From NCBI GenBank assembly GCA_965248715.1, contig CBDFKB010000008.1, forward strand, positions 62,001-126,000: 64,000 nt of DNA. The letters run 5' to 3'. Position 1 is the stretch's first letter; each line of letters opens with the position of its first letter. This DNA is from CBDFKB01 sp965248715. Its GTDB lineage: Bacteria; Pseudomonadota; Alphaproteobacteria; Rhizobiales; Rhizobiaceae. The notes below the pieces were generated by a model that was not told where the DNA came from, searched no databases, and was given only the letters and a program-made list of their open reading frames with translations. A program made the position numbers and the translations under genes. Shown here one piece after another: positions 43,274-52,889 of the stretch.

Positions 43274-43801
43274 CTATTGCAGCGAGGTAGTCTTGGTGCT
43301 GCCAGATGTGCGCTTGAGGGTCATGCCGATTACCGGAATATAGCGCTGCTGCACTTTTACCGAAATCGTCACCCCAAGCTCATCACTGCCATTCAGCGTG
43401 GCCACCATTACGCCGACCAATTGCTTGCGCTTGATGTTGACGATCAGTTTGTTGCGCCGGTAGCGGCCAGAGACCACGTCCATGCCTTCGCCTTTGGCAC
43501 CGTCCAGGAATTTACCGGAATAACGCCCGGAGGCGTGACGAACCACCGCGTTCATCTTCTGCGAGAACATGCCGACACGGCAGGAACCGTCAATATCCAT
43601 GCCGGCAAGCTTGGCCGCAGTCAGCCCATCAAAACGACAGCGAAACCGCGTGCCCTTATATTTGCCGGCAACGATTTCGCCGTTACCGCGCCATTTGCCT
43701 TCAATTTGTTCGAAGAATGCCTGCTGCCCAGCTACCGCAGGCGATGTGATCGCGATGCCAGCCGCAGCGACGGCCAATAAAACCCAACCATAAATACGCA
43801 T
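43274..43801 (-). CDS. Secreted protein of unknown function
   Basis: 175 residues. Signal peptide MRIYGWVLLAVAAAGIAITS, cleavage near AVA-GQ. The mature part is beta-rich: FFEQIEGKWRGNGEIVAGKY KGTRFRC, GSCRVGMFSQKMNAVVR, SGRYSGKFLDGAKGEGMDVV. Probably a lipocalin/calycin-like fold by its GKWxGxG opening, but that is a guess. Similar proteins are common in Hyphomicrobiales, I believe. Monocistronic. Confidence 0.8.
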   Translation of the reverse strand: MRIYGWVLLAVAAAGIAITSPAVAGQQAFFEQIEGKWRGNGEIVAGKYKGTRFRCRFDGLTAAKLAGMDIDGSCRVGMFSQKMNAVVRHASGRYSGKFLDGAKGEGMDVVSGRYRRNKLIVNIKRKQLVGVMVATLNGSDELGVTISVKVQQRYIPVIGMTLKRTSGSTKTTSLQ

Positions 43802-43961
43802 TACACAACCCTAACTGGAACGAAACGCAGATGTTTATCCACCGGCCACATGGTTACCGAAAATGGTTAACCAAGGGTTCCTTAAACTGTTAAAAATGCT
43901 TGTTTTTCCCGGTATTAGCCCGCATTTGCGAGTTGGAAGAACGATGCTTTGGCTTTCTGCG

Positions 43962-45062
43962 TTACCCATTACTTACGTCCTTGTCTTCGGTCTTGTTAAA
44001 CCGCAACAATTCGTAAAAGTAACCGCTGATGCCTGGCCGCGCAAGCGCCTGGAACGGCATCGGCCGGCACAGATCCATAGCTGAGATGCCGACCCTGGCT
44101 GTGAGAAGGCCGTTTACGATGCCTTCGCCGAGGCGCGCCGACAGCTTTGCCGCCAGCCCGTGGCCGATAAATTGCTGCAATAAACTCTCGCCAGCGGCGA
44201 TCGTGCCGGTTACCGCCAAATGGCCAACCACGCGGCCGCTCAGGCGGGTCAGACCGATGGTTCCCGGCCGGCCGCCATAATGTCCCGATATCCTTTTGAT
44301 CAACCGCAAATTTTCGATCAACACATAAGCGATGTCGATCAGCGCACGTGGGCTAACCGCAGTAACAATGGACACCCGTTTTGCTGCGTCCATGATCATT
44401 TTCTGCGCCGCCGCATCCAGCGGCGCCATTAGCTCACGCTCGGTCAGATCGATCAGGTCTTCGGGGTCGATGATATCGCTATCGTGCCCGCTCAAGCGTT
44501 CCAGTGGCCGCATCAAATCGTTTCGGCCGCCATAAAGGCTTCGCACCAGGCGCGCGACCCGGCGTGCCTTGTCGATCCCACCACCGTCACGCGCCTTTTG
44601 CACCGCATCGCGAAGGCGGTTGATTTCACCATTGCGAAACAGCGCACGCGCTTCGCGAACCACCAGCCCCAAAATCCCCAGTGCCAGCAAACCAGTAAGG
44701 CCGAGCGCGACCCAGCCGAGCCAATCGTTGCGTGCAAATAGATTGCGCAAGAACTGGTCAAACGCGATTGCCGCAGCCAGCGATATTAACGCCGCCAACG
44801 ATCCGGCTATGAGCGCCATCCAGGAAAAGCCCCTGGCTTTGCCGGCGGTTAACGCAGGTGGCGTCTCCAACAACCCGTTGGCCGCCTCGTCAGGCACCAG
44901 CACCAATTCCACGGATTTGCCTTTGCTTGCGGTTTCAATAATACGCGGTTTGCGCGCCGGCCTGGCTTTGGCGCTGCTTTTGGTGCCGCCATTGTTGGTG
45001 TTTTTGTCGGGCTTGATGGTATCGCCAAGATCAATGGCCTGCGGTTTGCGTCCCTTTTCCAT
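43962..45062 (-). CDS. TIGR01620/DUF697 inner-membrane protein (YcjF-like)
   Basis: 366 residues. Cytoplasmic basic N-terminus (KPDKNTNNGGTKSSAKARPA), two helices around residues 80-140 (WMALIAGSLAALISLAAAIA and LGWVALGLTGLLALGILGLV), then a conserved cytoplasmic part with INRLRDAVQKARDGGG, VTAVSPRALIDIAYVLIENL and GLAAKLSARLGEGIVNGLLT ARVGISAMDLCRPMPF, the family signature. It follows the YcjX gene by 17 bp, as usual. The pair is linked to envelope stress in enterobacteria; molecular role unknown. Confidence 0.93.
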   Translation of the reverse strand: MEKGRKPQAIDLGDTIKPDKNTNNGGTKSSAKARPARKPRIIETASKGKSVELVLVPDEAANGLLETPPALTAGKARGFSWMALIAGSLAALISLAAAIAFDQFLRNLFARNDWLGWVALGLTGLLALGILGLVVREARALFRNGEINRLRDAVQKARDGGGIDKARRVARLVRSLYGGRNDLMRPLERLSGHDSDIIDPEDLIDLTERELMAPLDAAAQKMIMDAAKRVSIVTAVSPRALIDIAYVLIENLRLIKRISGHYGGRPGTIGLTRLSGRVVGHLAVTGTIAAGESLLQQFIGHGLAAKLSARLGEGIVNGLLTARVGISAMDLCRPMPFQALARPGISGYFYELLRFNKTEDKDVSNG

Positions 45063-45079
45063 TTCAAGTCTCCAAAACC

Positions 45080-46537
45080 CTATGCAAATTTGTCACCGAG
45101 CAGAAATTGCATTGCCCGGTCGAGCCGGATGTGGGGTAGGGCGACATTTGCTTGCTTTTTTGTCAAAAGTGGCGGACGAAAGCGTACAAATTGCAACATT
45201 GGGCCGGCATTGGCGTCTTTGTTGACGTCAGCAGCGATCAATGTTTCCGGGTTCTCGGGCAGATCACCTGGAAAGATCGCGGTTTCCCGTCCGCCGTCAA
45301 AACGCTTGCCGTCGATCATCTCGCCCTCGATTGGCGTGCCGATGATGACCGGCAGAGTATCGGCGCCTGATTTAGCTTCTGCTTCGCGGGTCGCGCGCAA
45401 CGATGCGAGCGCGGCAACCTTTACTGCGGCGCCGGCAAATTGTGCTGCGCGCATACGTTCTTCCACCATGGCTTGCAGCAAATTTTCAAGCCGGTCGTGA
45501 TTGCCATGGTGCAGGTGATCGGCCTTGGTTGCGGCAAAGAGGATGCGGTCGATCCGGCGGGTGAAAATCGATGACAGCCAATTTGCATCGCCGGGCCGGA
45601 AACAGCTGAGAATATCGCTCAACGCATTGCCGAGATCGCCCAGCGCATCGCGCCCGCCATTGGCCGATTGCAGCACGTCTACCAATACGATCTGCCGGTC
45701 GAGGCGGGCGAAATGATCGCGAAAGAACGGTTTGACCACCACTCGTTTGTAACCCTCGTAACGCTCGGCCATCAGCGCATGTAGCGAATTTGCTTCTGGT
45801 TTTTGCCAGCGTTCTACCGGCAATGGGCAAAAGGTCAGCGCGGCTGATCCCTCTAGATCCCCCGGCATCAAAAATCGCCCCGGCGGCACGGTGGCCAGCG
45901 CATTGGCGTCTTGGCGGCAGGCGTGCAGATATTGGGTAAATGCGCCCGCAAGTTGGCGCGCGTTGGCCTCCTGGCGTTCCGCCTTAGGATCAAAACCGGT
46001 CAGCATTTGGTGCCACATTGCCGCCGCCGATTGTCTTGTTTTATCGTGCGACAGTTTCAGCGCCTCTTGCGACCATTCTTCGTAGGATTTGTTCAACAAT
46101 GGCAGGTCGAGCAGCCATTCTCCTGGATAGTCGACAATGTCGATATTCAGGCGCGCCGGCTTGAATATGCGGCTCAAAAACCCTTCGGGCTCAAAGGCGC
46201 AGGTCAACCGTAACTCGGATATCTGCCGGGTCGATTGCGGCCACATCCTATCTTCGAGGATCATTTTGAGATGGGCCTCATACTCAAAACGCGGAACATC
46301 CATTGACGGTTGTGGTTCCAGTCGCACCCGCGCTAGGCGGCCTTGTGCCGCCGGCAGGAACATCGGTAGGTTGCCGCCGTTGAGCAGCGCGTGGACCATC
46401 GAAGTGATGAAAACGGTCTTGCCGGCTCGGGCCAGACCGGTGACCCCAAGGCGAACTGTCGGCGAAACTATGCCGCCGGCGAAATCCGACAAATTGCTGA
46501 GCGCCAGATAGGCATCATCGGCAAGACTGGTGCTGTT
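45080..46537 (-). CDS. YcjX-family P-loop protein
   Basis: 485 residues from GTG 46537 (MNSTSLADDAYLALSNLSDF); GAGG lies nine bases before it. The P-loop is RLGVTGLARAGKTVFITSMV; other markers are IVDYPGEWLLDLPLLNKSYE EWS, FLMPGDLEGSAALTFCPLP, LVDVLQSANGG and ILFAATKADHLHHGNHDRLE. GTP or ATP binding is predicted for the family. An upstream TTG (46582) is formally possible. Operon with the DUF697 gene. Confidence 0.92.
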   Translation of the reverse strand, partial: NSTSLADDAYLALSNLSDFAGGIVSPTVRLGVTGLARAGKTVFITSMVHALLNGGNLPMFLPAAQGRLARVRLEPQPSMDVPRFEYEAHLKMILEDRMWPQSTRQISELRLTCAFEPEGFLSRIFKPARLNIDIVDYPGEWLLDLPLLNKSYEEWSQEALKLSHDKTRQSAAAMWHQMLTGFDPKAERQEANARQLAGAFTQYLHACRQDANALATVPPGRFLMPGDLEGSAALTFCPLPVERWQKPEANSLHALMAERYEGYKRVVVKPFFRDHFARLDRQIVLVDVLQSANGGRDALGDLGNALSDILSCFRPGDANWLSSIFTRRIDRILFAATKADHLHHGNHDRLENLLQAMVEERMRAAQFAGAAVKVAALASLRATREAEAKSGADTLPVIIGTPIEGEMIDGKRFDGGRETAIFPGDLPENPETLIAADVNKDANAGPMLQFVRFRPPLLTKKQANVALPHIRLDRAMQFLLGDKFA

Positions 46538-46625
46538 CACCAATGGTTTCCTCAATGCTCTTTTTGTTGGCTCTGGGCGCAATATACTTCACTAACGGTG
46601 CTGACCCCAGCCGTCGCGCCGCATT

Positions 46626-47141
46626 TTATGGCGCGTCGCGCGGCGTGTAGAAATCTGCCAGAATTGCGCCGCCCGGCTGCAATTGAGCCCAATTGTCGCC
46701 GGCCAGCTCAAACATTGCCACCGCTCCGGCCGGGAATTTTTCATGCAGCTTTCGTATCGATGCCTCATCGCCGCCGCCACACAGAGAAATGGCAAACATC
46801 GAACACATCGGATTATGACCGACGATCATGGCGTCATGGCCACCGGTCAGTGCCCGTATAACATCGAAATATTGACGCTCGGCACCATTGTACAATTCCT
46901 CGTTGAAATCGATGTTGGGTTCGGTTGACAAAAATCCGAGCAGTCCGTCCAAGGTTTGGCGGGTGCGGGCAGCCGTCGAGCAAACGATATGGGCTGGAGC
47001 GAATTTGGAGCGGCTGAGATATTCGCCGATCTTGGGCAAACTATCACGCCCGCGTTGGTTGAGTGAGCGCTCGAAATCGCTTAATCCAACTGCGGCCCAT
47101 GACGATTTGGCGTGCCGTACCACTGCCAGCCTAGTCATCAT
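46626..47141 (-). CDS. SixA-like histidine phosphatase
   Basis: 171 residues. The phosphohistidine pocket is RLAVVRHAKSSWAAVGLSDF with AARTRQTLDGLL and AMIVGHNPMCSMFAISL supplying the second His. SixA dephosphorylates Hpt domains or phosphocarriers; here the partner is unknown. Its distance from the Hpt gene (11 kb) gives no direct link. Confidence 0.9.
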   Translation of the reverse strand: MMTRLAVVRHAKSSWAAVGLSDFERSLNQRGRDSLPKIGEYLSRSKFAPAHIVCSTAARTRQTLDGLLGFLSTEPNIDFNEELYNGAERQYFDVIRALTGGHDAMIVGHNPMCSMFAISLCGGGDEASIRKLHEKFPAGAVAMFELAGDNWAQLQPGGAILADFYTPRDAP

Positions 47142-47572
47142 TCATGTTCCCGATACCCGATATTGCAAAAGACCAACCGGCCCGGTTGTCAGACCCTCTA
47201 ACATAAGCATCGTATCGGTTTCGCAATATATGTCTCCATATTCTAAAGCGGTGATCATGGGTTGACCGGGTCACCTAGGCGCCACGATGAGGCATAACCG
47301 GATCGTGGCGGTGGCACAATTGGATTTCAAGGGATGTGGTGTTTTTGATACCCGTATCTTTCATACCCACAACCCATGTCAACGGTCGGATTTGACCGCT
47401 AAGCGCTGCCGAACATAGCCCAGGAATTGCCTGGCCGCGTTACAAATATCACTAAAATCAATCGGTTATTTTCCGCTAAATGTTTTTTCGCTGCTAATGC
47501 ACTCACGCCTTGCTGCAAAACCGCGCGCCGGGTATACAGCGCCCAACGTTCGCTGGTTACAGGTAGTGATCA
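47142..47572. other. Divergent intergenic region with a stem-loop
   Basis: 431 bp between sixA-like gene and dksA. The only structure I note is a 9-bp inverted repeat CGCCACGAT/ATCGTGGCG at 47280-47310. No gene is evident. It presumably carries both promoters. Confidence 0.4.
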
Positions 47573-47989
47573 ATGATAGCAGACACGATGGATAGTTATA
47601 CACCGAGCGATGACGAGCCGTTTATGAGTGAGCACCAGCGGGAATATTTCCGCCATAAGCTCGTTGAGTGGCGCAACAACATCCTTGCTGAAGCGAAAAC
47701 AACCCTCGATACTTTGCAGGATAATTCGCACACATTGCCGGATATTGCCGACCGGGCTTCCTCGGAAACCGACCGCTCGATCGAACTGCGGGCGCGCGAC
47801 CGGCAGCGGAAATTGATATCCAAGATCGATTCCGCGATAAGTCGGATTGACGAGGGCACCTATGGCTATTGCGAAGAGACCGGCGAGCCGATCAGTGTGA
47901 TGCGGCTCGACGCCCGCCCGATCGCAACTTTCTCGATCGAGGCCCAGGAACGCCACGAGCGGCGTGAAAAAATCTATCGCGACGATTAG
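47573..47989 (+). CDS. dksA: RNA polymerase-binding transcription factor DksA
   Basis: 138 residues. The coiled-coil FRHKLVEWRNNILAEAKTTL and acidic tip DIADRASSETDRSIELRARD are standard. The C-terminal zinc-finger region reads TYGYCEETGEPISVMRLDAR P, with one Cys instead of four, so it probably folds without zinc, as in other alphaproteobacterial DksA. It mediates (p)ppGpp control of transcription. Convergent four-base overlap with the FliO-like gene. Confidence 0.95.
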   Translation: MIADTMDSYTPSDDEPFMSEHQREYFRHKLVEWRNNILAEAKTTLDTLQDNSHTLPDIADRASSETDRSIELRARDRQRKLISKIDSAISRIDEGTYGYCEETGEPISVMRLDARPIATFSIEAQERHERREKIYRDD

Positions 47990-48843
47990 GCGTCTTCGCG
48001 GGTCAGTTGTTCCAACAGCCGTTCCATTTCGTCTTCGACATTGGCGTCGGCCTTAACCGGCTGTAATTTTTCGGAGCCCGATGGTTTCGGTGCTTCATTA
48101 GCGGGTTCAGCGGCGGATTCGCCGAAATCGGCGAGTTCCATTTCGAGCGCGTTTTCGATGTCCGCTTCGATGCTGTCATCCAAGCTCGGTGCCACGCTTT
48201 CGCGAACTTCCATACTGGCCGGCTCGGCGGCAAGCGGTGGTGCGGTGCCAGCAGCGGTCGCGGTAATCGCGGTGAATGCAGCTCTGGTGGTGCGGTTTGG
48301 CTGCTGGCCGGTATTTGGCGTTGCTGTGGCCGGTTTTACCGCAGGCGGTTCGCTTCTGCCCTGGGAAACCGGGGCAGGGGCTTTTTCGCCATGGCGTGCT
48401 ACCGGCGGCGTAGCCGTAACGCCGGCGGCTGCGGGCGGCTTTGCGGACGGTGCATCAGTGCTATCCAAAGTTCTTGAACGCGGTGCAGAATCCAGCGTCT
48501 CGCTAGGGTGTGATACCTGGGCGTGGGGGACTGGCGCACGGGTCACTGCCGATTGTGCAAGGGTAATATTTTGTTCGATCACCACGTCAGTGACGCCGCC
48601 AATCATTACCAAATGCTCGACATTGTCGCGTCGCACCAGCACAATTCGACGTTTCGAATCGACGATTGCCGCATCGCTAACCGCAAGGCGCGGCACACGG
48701 CCGCGGCGTGGACGAATGGTTGGATTGTACAGGATCGAGCGGACTATCCAAAATGCCGCGATTATCAACGCGATCAAAATTAGGGTGGTGACTAAAAGCG
48801 CGATGCCAGGATTTTCCCCAAATACCGGTTTCAGGAACTCCAT
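47986..48843 (-). CDS. FliO-like single-pass membrane protein
   Basis: 285 residues. One N-terminal helix (GIALLVTTLILIALIIAAFW), then a FliO-type domain PRRGRVPRLAVSDAAIVDSK RRIVLVRRDNVEHLVMIGG, followed by a long Pro/Ala/acidic disordered tail. The domain matches proteins annotated FliO in Hyphomicrobiales, encoded between dksA and cckA; true flagellar function is unproven. A CtrA-like site lies 75 bp upstream. Confidence 0.78.
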   Translation of the reverse strand: MEFLKPVFGENPGIALLVTTLILIALIIAAFWIVRSILYNPTIRPRRGRVPRLAVSDAAIVDSKRRIVLVRRDNVEHLVMIGGVTDVVIEQNITLAQSAVTRAPVPHAQVSHPSETLDSAPRSRTLDSTDAPSAKPPAAAGVTATPPVARHGEKAPAPVSQGRSEPPAVKPATATPNTGQQPNRTTRAAFTAITATAAGTAPPLAAEPASMEVRESVAPSLDDSIEADIENALEMELADFGESAAEPANEAPKPSGSEKLQPVKADANVEDEMERLLEQLTREDA

Positions 48844-48917
48844 TTACAATTCTCCCAGGCTACTGCCTTTACTCGACTACAGGTTTGTTTGCATTCTATC
48901 TATTTGCCAGCGATCCG

Positions 48918-48933
48918 CTAACGACCGGTTAAC
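48918..48933. promoter_or_regulatory. CtrA-like site between the FliO-like gene and cckA
   Basis: CTAA-CGACCGG-TTAAC matches TTAA-N7-TTAAC at all but the first base. It lies 75 bp upstream of the FliO-like start and 345 bp upstream of cckA. Confidence 0.4.
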
Positions 48934-49103
48934 CCAAAACATTCGGCGTCACGAAAATTACTGCGGTAGATTTTTCTCGAATCCGACAATATGAAATCTG
49001 GCCCAGCGCAACCCGAAACCTGGCACCGGCCAAAACCGGGACTTGCGGGCTCCTTGCCCGTATCTACAATATCACACTTCAGCGGTGGCAATAAGGCAAT
49101 AAA

Positions 49104-49241
49104 ATGGCAACGACAGGTGGTGGCTTTCCGGCCATGAACTTTGTGGTTGTAACCGTTAGCAATGGTGGCACTTTGGGGTTGCCACGGGTAAAAGAATATG
49201 ATTCGCCGCCGGTAATCGCTGCAGATAATTTGGCGGATTGA
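49104..49241 (+). CDS. Possible 45-residue small protein upstream of cckA
   Basis: ATG at 49104 with AAGG seven bases before; reads MATTGGGFPAMNFVVVTVSN and ends VIAADNLAD. It ends 36 bp before the cckA start. Codon use looks similar to the neighbours, but I recognise no family. Could be a leader peptide or chance. Confidence 0.3.
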   Translation: MATTGGGFPAMNFVVVTVSNGGTLGLPRVKEYDSPPVIAADNLAD

Positions 49242-49277
49242 GTTGAAAGGGAAATTGGCGCGGGAACATATGGTTTG

Positions 49278-51887
49278 ATGAGCGACCAATCCGACACTAC
49301 AGTGCCGAAAAATGCGGCGATCGACAATACCGCGCCGGCGGCCAATTTTGGTCGCCTTTTTCTGTTGGGCATCGTATTAGTAGCGACTGCGGTTTTCTTT
49401 GCTTTATTTAAGGACGAACAGGCCGAGCCCTATTTGCGGGCCTTGCTTGGCGTCTTGTCGATGACCGGTGTGTTTTTCATCTTTTCGATGGTGCTTGGTT
49501 TTATCCGCATGACATCTGGCCAAAAGCAGGCGGATTTCTCCCGGCAATTGATTGATGGAATGGATGCGGGGGTTTTGGTGACCGACGGGCAGGGCCGCAT
49601 CGTCTACGCCAATGCGACTTATGGCACTGTCACCTCCGCGATCGACAATAGTGGCATCAACACGGTTGAACATCTGTTCTCGCAGCGACCCGAATCCAGT
49701 GAGGCGATCTACCGGCTGGCCAAGGGTGCGCGCGAAGGCAAGGTGATGTCGGAGGAGTTTCGCCTGGCGCCCGGTGCTCGCGGCGACGGCGCTGAGCCGC
49801 GTTGGTATCGAGTACGTGCGCGCCAATTGAACAGCGAAATTAGGGACAAGCCACTGACGGTTTGGCAGATTTCCGACATTACCGCCGGTCGTGAAAAGCA
49901 GGAAAGCACTTTCCAGGAACTGCAAAATGCGATCAATTACCTCGACCATGCGCCGGTCGGATTTTTCTCCGGCGAACCGGACGGATCCCTGGTCTACCTG
50001 AACGCCACCCTTGCCGACTGGCTGGGCATTGATCTGACCGAATTCAGGTCGGGCAGCATGAGCATACGTGACCTTGTGGTGGGAGATGGGATGGCGCTTT
50101 TGGAAGCGGTGAAGGCAGAGCCAGGCGGCATTCAGACCGCCGTGGTTGATCTCGATCTCGCCAAATCGAACGGCCAACGACTGCCGGTCCGGCTGTATCA
50201 CCGGGTGCCGTTCGCCAAAGACGGAACTCCTGGTTCGGCCCGGACCATGGTCATCAACCGCGCGATCTCGGAGCCGAGCGAAGATGCGTTACGGTCAGCT
50301 GAAATTCGCTTTACTCGGTTTTTCGACAGCACGCCGATTGCGATCGCTGCGGTTTCCGCCAAGGGCAAAATTGCCCGCACCAATGCACCGTTCATGAAGC
50401 TGTTTGCCGACATTGTCAGCGAACGCGGTAACGTGGAAGGGTTGGCATTTTCCGCCTTAGTTACCAAAAATGACAGCGGCGCGTTGCAAACCGCACTCGA
50501 AGAGGCGCTTAGCGGCAAGGCCAACATCAAGCCGGTGGATTCGACCCTGCCGAGTGACGAAAACCGGTCGGTGCGGTTTTTTATATCACCGGTCGCTGAT
50601 CATGACGACGACCAATCCAAGACCAAAGCCGATGATGACGATGATGATAAAAACGGCTCGCTGGACCGCGAAGAAGCGATTGTCTACGCCATGGAGACCA
50701 CCGAACAAAGGGTGCTGGAGGAACAATTCAACCAGAGCCAGAAAATGCAGGCGGTTGGTCAGCTTGCCGGCGGAATAGCTCATGATTTCAATAATGTGCT
50801 GACCGCGATAATCGGTTTTTCAGACTTGTTGTTGACCAATCACCGACCCAGCGATCCGTCGTTTCAGGACATCATGAACATTAAGCAAAACGCAAACCGG
50901 GCAGCCAGCCTGGTACGGCAATTGCTTGCGTTCTCGCGCCGCCAAACCTTGCATCCGCAAATTTTATCGCTTGGTGATGCGCTGTCGGATTTGCGTATGC
51001 TGCTAGACCGGTTGCTGGGTGAAAAGGTCCAGTTAGAGGTGGTGCACGGGCGCGATTTATGGCCGGTCAAGGTGGATATCAGTCAGTTTGAACAAGTCGT
51101 GATCAATTTGGCGGTCAATGCCCGCGACGCCATGCCGAACGGCGGCAAAGTGGTGATCACCACCGCCAATCTTACCACCGAACAATGCGCCGAACGTTTT
51201 TCCTACAAAGGCATGCCGGCGGCTGACTATGTGCTGATGGAGGTCGAGGACAACGGTACTGGCATGAGCGCCGCAGTAATGGAAAAGATTTTCGAGCCGT
51301 TCTATTCCACAAAGGAAGTAGGCAAGGGCACCGGTTTGGGGCTGTCGACCGTCTATGGCATCATCAAGCAGACTGAGGGTTTTATCTATCCAGACAGCGA
51401 GGAAGGCAAGGGAACCCTTTTCCGGGTATTTCTACCACGCCAGGAGCCGGAAGTGGAAGCCGTACCCAACGATGCCGCCGCTGAGGCGCGCGACAAGCCA
51501 AAGGATCTTTCTGGCAGTGCCACAATCTTGTTGGTTGAAGACGAAGACGCGGTGCGCGCGTTTGCCGGCCGTGCGCTGGTATCGCGGGGATATCAAGTCC
51601 ACGAGGCGACCAGCGGCGTAGAGGCGTTGGAGGTCATGCAGGAACATGGCGATGAAATCGATTTGATCGTTTCCGATGTGGTAATGCCGGAAATGGACGG
51701 CCCGACTTTGCTGAACAAGATACGTGAAACCAGGCCGGATCTGAAATTCATATTCATTTCTGGCTATGCGGAAGGCGCGTTCTCGAAAAACCTTCCGGAA
51801 GGCGATCACGGGGAATTTGGCTTCCTGCCAAAGCCATTTTCCCTCAAGCAGTTGGCGACGACAGTCAAGGAAATTCTTGATAACTAG
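49278..51887 (+). CDS. cckA: Cell-cycle hybrid histidine kinase CckA
   Basis: 869 residues. Two N-terminal helices (LFLLGIVLVATAVFFALF and LRALLGVLSMTGVFFIFSMV), three PAS-like segments (about residues 85-400), HisKA with GQLAGGIAHDFNNVLTAIIG (phospho-His near 502), HATPase with VEDNGTGMSAAVMEKIFEPF and GKGTGLGLSTVYGIIKQTEG, and a C-terminal receiver with Asp near 800 (DLIVSDVVMPEMDGP). An acidic run ADDDDDDKNG lies just before HisKA. CckA feeds phosphate through ChpT to CtrA, consistent with CtrA-like sites in the window. ATG 49278 is used. Confidence 0.95.
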   Translation: MSDQSDTTVPKNAAIDNTAPAANFGRLFLLGIVLVATAVFFALFKDEQAEPYLRALLGVLSMTGVFFIFSMVLGFIRMTSGQKQADFSRQLIDGMDAGVLVTDGQGRIVYANATYGTVTSAIDNSGINTVEHLFSQRPESSEAIYRLAKGAREGKVMSEEFRLAPGARGDGAEPRWYRVRARQLNSEIRDKPLTVWQISDITAGREKQESTFQELQNAINYLDHAPVGFFSGEPDGSLVYLNATLADWLGIDLTEFRSGSMSIRDLVVGDGMALLEAVKAEPGGIQTAVVDLDLAKSNGQRLPVRLYHRVPFAKDGTPGSARTMVINRAISEPSEDALRSAEIRFTRFFDSTPIAIAAVSAKGKIARTNAPFMKLFADIVSERGNVEGLAFSALVTKNDSGALQTALEEALSGKANIKPVDSTLPSDENRSVRFFISPVADHDDDQSKTKADDDDDDKNGSLDREEAIVYAMETTEQRVLEEQFNQSQKMQAVGQLAGGIAHDFNNVLTAIIGFSDLLLTNHRPSDPSFQDIMNIKQNANRAASLVRQLLAFSRRQTLHPQILSLGDALSDLRMLLDRLLGEKVQLEVVHGRDLWPVKVDISQFEQVVINLAVNARDAMPNGGKVVITTANLTTEQCAERFSYKGMPAADYVLMEVEDNGTGMSAAVMEKIFEPFYSTKEVGKGTGLGLSTVYGIIKQTEGFIYPDSEEGKGTLFRVFLPRQEPEVEAVPNDAAAEARDKPKDLSGSATILLVEDEDAVRAFAGRALVSRGYQVHEATSGVEALEVMQEHGDEIDLIVSDVVMPEMDGPTLLNKIRETRPDLKFIFISGYAEGAFSKNLPEGDHGEFGFLPKPFSLKQLATTVKEILDN

Positions 51888-52092
51888 ACCGGACAAGCTG
51901 CTCAACCAAGCTGATGGGCTGATCTGGCTCACCTTCGAACCGCTAGCCGAATGCGGTGGCAGGACCGTAGTGCGATGATCGATGGGTCTCCGGTTGCCAA
52001 CGCAGCTGTGATGCATTGCGATCGAATTTGATCTGGTCGAACACAATTTTGGGCTATATATGAATGGCTCGATATCGAGTGGGGAGAATTTG

Positions 52093-52587
52093 ATGCGCAT
52101 TCCTAAGTGGCAACAGAATTTGGTGGCGGCAGGGCTCTTAGCCTCGACGGTTTTTGTAGGTGCACCGGCATTTGCCGAGGGCGATGCCGAGGCCGGGAAA
52201 AAGGTTTTCAAAAAGTGCTTAGCCTGCCATCGCATTGGCGAGGAAGCCAAAAATAAGACCGGCCCGGTTCTCAACAATGTCATTGGCCGCACCGCGGGCA
52301 CGTTTGAAGGCTTTAAATATGGCAAGAGCATCAAGGCCGCTGGCGAGGCGGGTCTGGTGTGGAACCCTGAATTGATTTTCGACTATTTGGCAGGTCCCAA
52401 GAAATTTCTGCGCGCTTATCTCGATGATCCCAAGGCGAAATCGAAAATGACCTTCAAATTGGGCAAGGAACAGCAGCGCCTGGACGTGATTGCCTATGTC
52501 AGCCAGTTTTCCGAACCGCCTGCGGCCGAGGCCGAAGAAGCGACAGAAAGCACCGAAGAAGGCGAATCCACGACTTCAAGCGACTAA
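52093..52587 (+). CDS. Class I cytochrome c (cytochrome c2-like)
   Basis: 164 residues. Signal peptide to AFA (MRIPKWQQNLVAAGLLASTV), heme site FKKCLACHRIGEEAKNKTGP, axial Met in KSKMTFKLGKEQQRLDVIAY. The C-terminus adds an acidic, Glu/Thr-rich tail AEEATESTEEGES. A soluble periplasmic electron carrier. GGGGAG precedes ATG 52093. Confidence 0.92.
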   Translation: MRIPKWQQNLVAAGLLASTVFVGAPAFAEGDAEAGKKVFKKCLACHRIGEEAKNKTGPVLNNVIGRTAGTFEGFKYGKSIKAAGEAGLVWNPELIFDYLAGPKKFLRAYLDDPKAKSKMTFKLGKEQQRLDVIAYVSQFSEPPAAEAEEATESTEEGESTTSSD

Positions 52588-52614
52588 CACCTATTGACTG
52601 CTTACATCAAAATC

Positions 52615-52867
52615 GCTCCAACGCTTCGTGACAAGCGCTAGGCACCTGGGCAGCAATCGATCCGTCATTAATAATGCGGCAACCTTGTGGGGACTGCCGG
52701 CGCATTTGCGCAAACCCTGCCCGTGCGCACAAAAACGAGCCGGTGAGATTGGTATCGACCACCGCCCGCCAGGTTTCCACGGGGGTTTCGTCGATGGTCG
52801 CTGCCGGTGTGCTGATGCCGGAACCGGCGCAGGTAACGATTGCGACCTTTTCATTTTGCTGCATCAA
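52615..52867 (-). pseudogene. Short-chain dehydrogenase remnant, truncated by a repeat
   Basis: Starts MMQQNEKVAIVTCAGSGIST, the SDR dinucleotide motif, then jumps by deletion to PVETWRAVVDTNLTGSFLCA RAGFAQMRRQSPQG and INDGSIAAQVP, where a fragment of the 106-bp repeat (about 52615-52641, ending CAAGCGCTAG) cuts it. About 80 of 250 residues remain. Non-functional. Confidence 0.75.
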
Positions 52868-52889
52868 CCCAGCCAGACCTGCCGCGATC

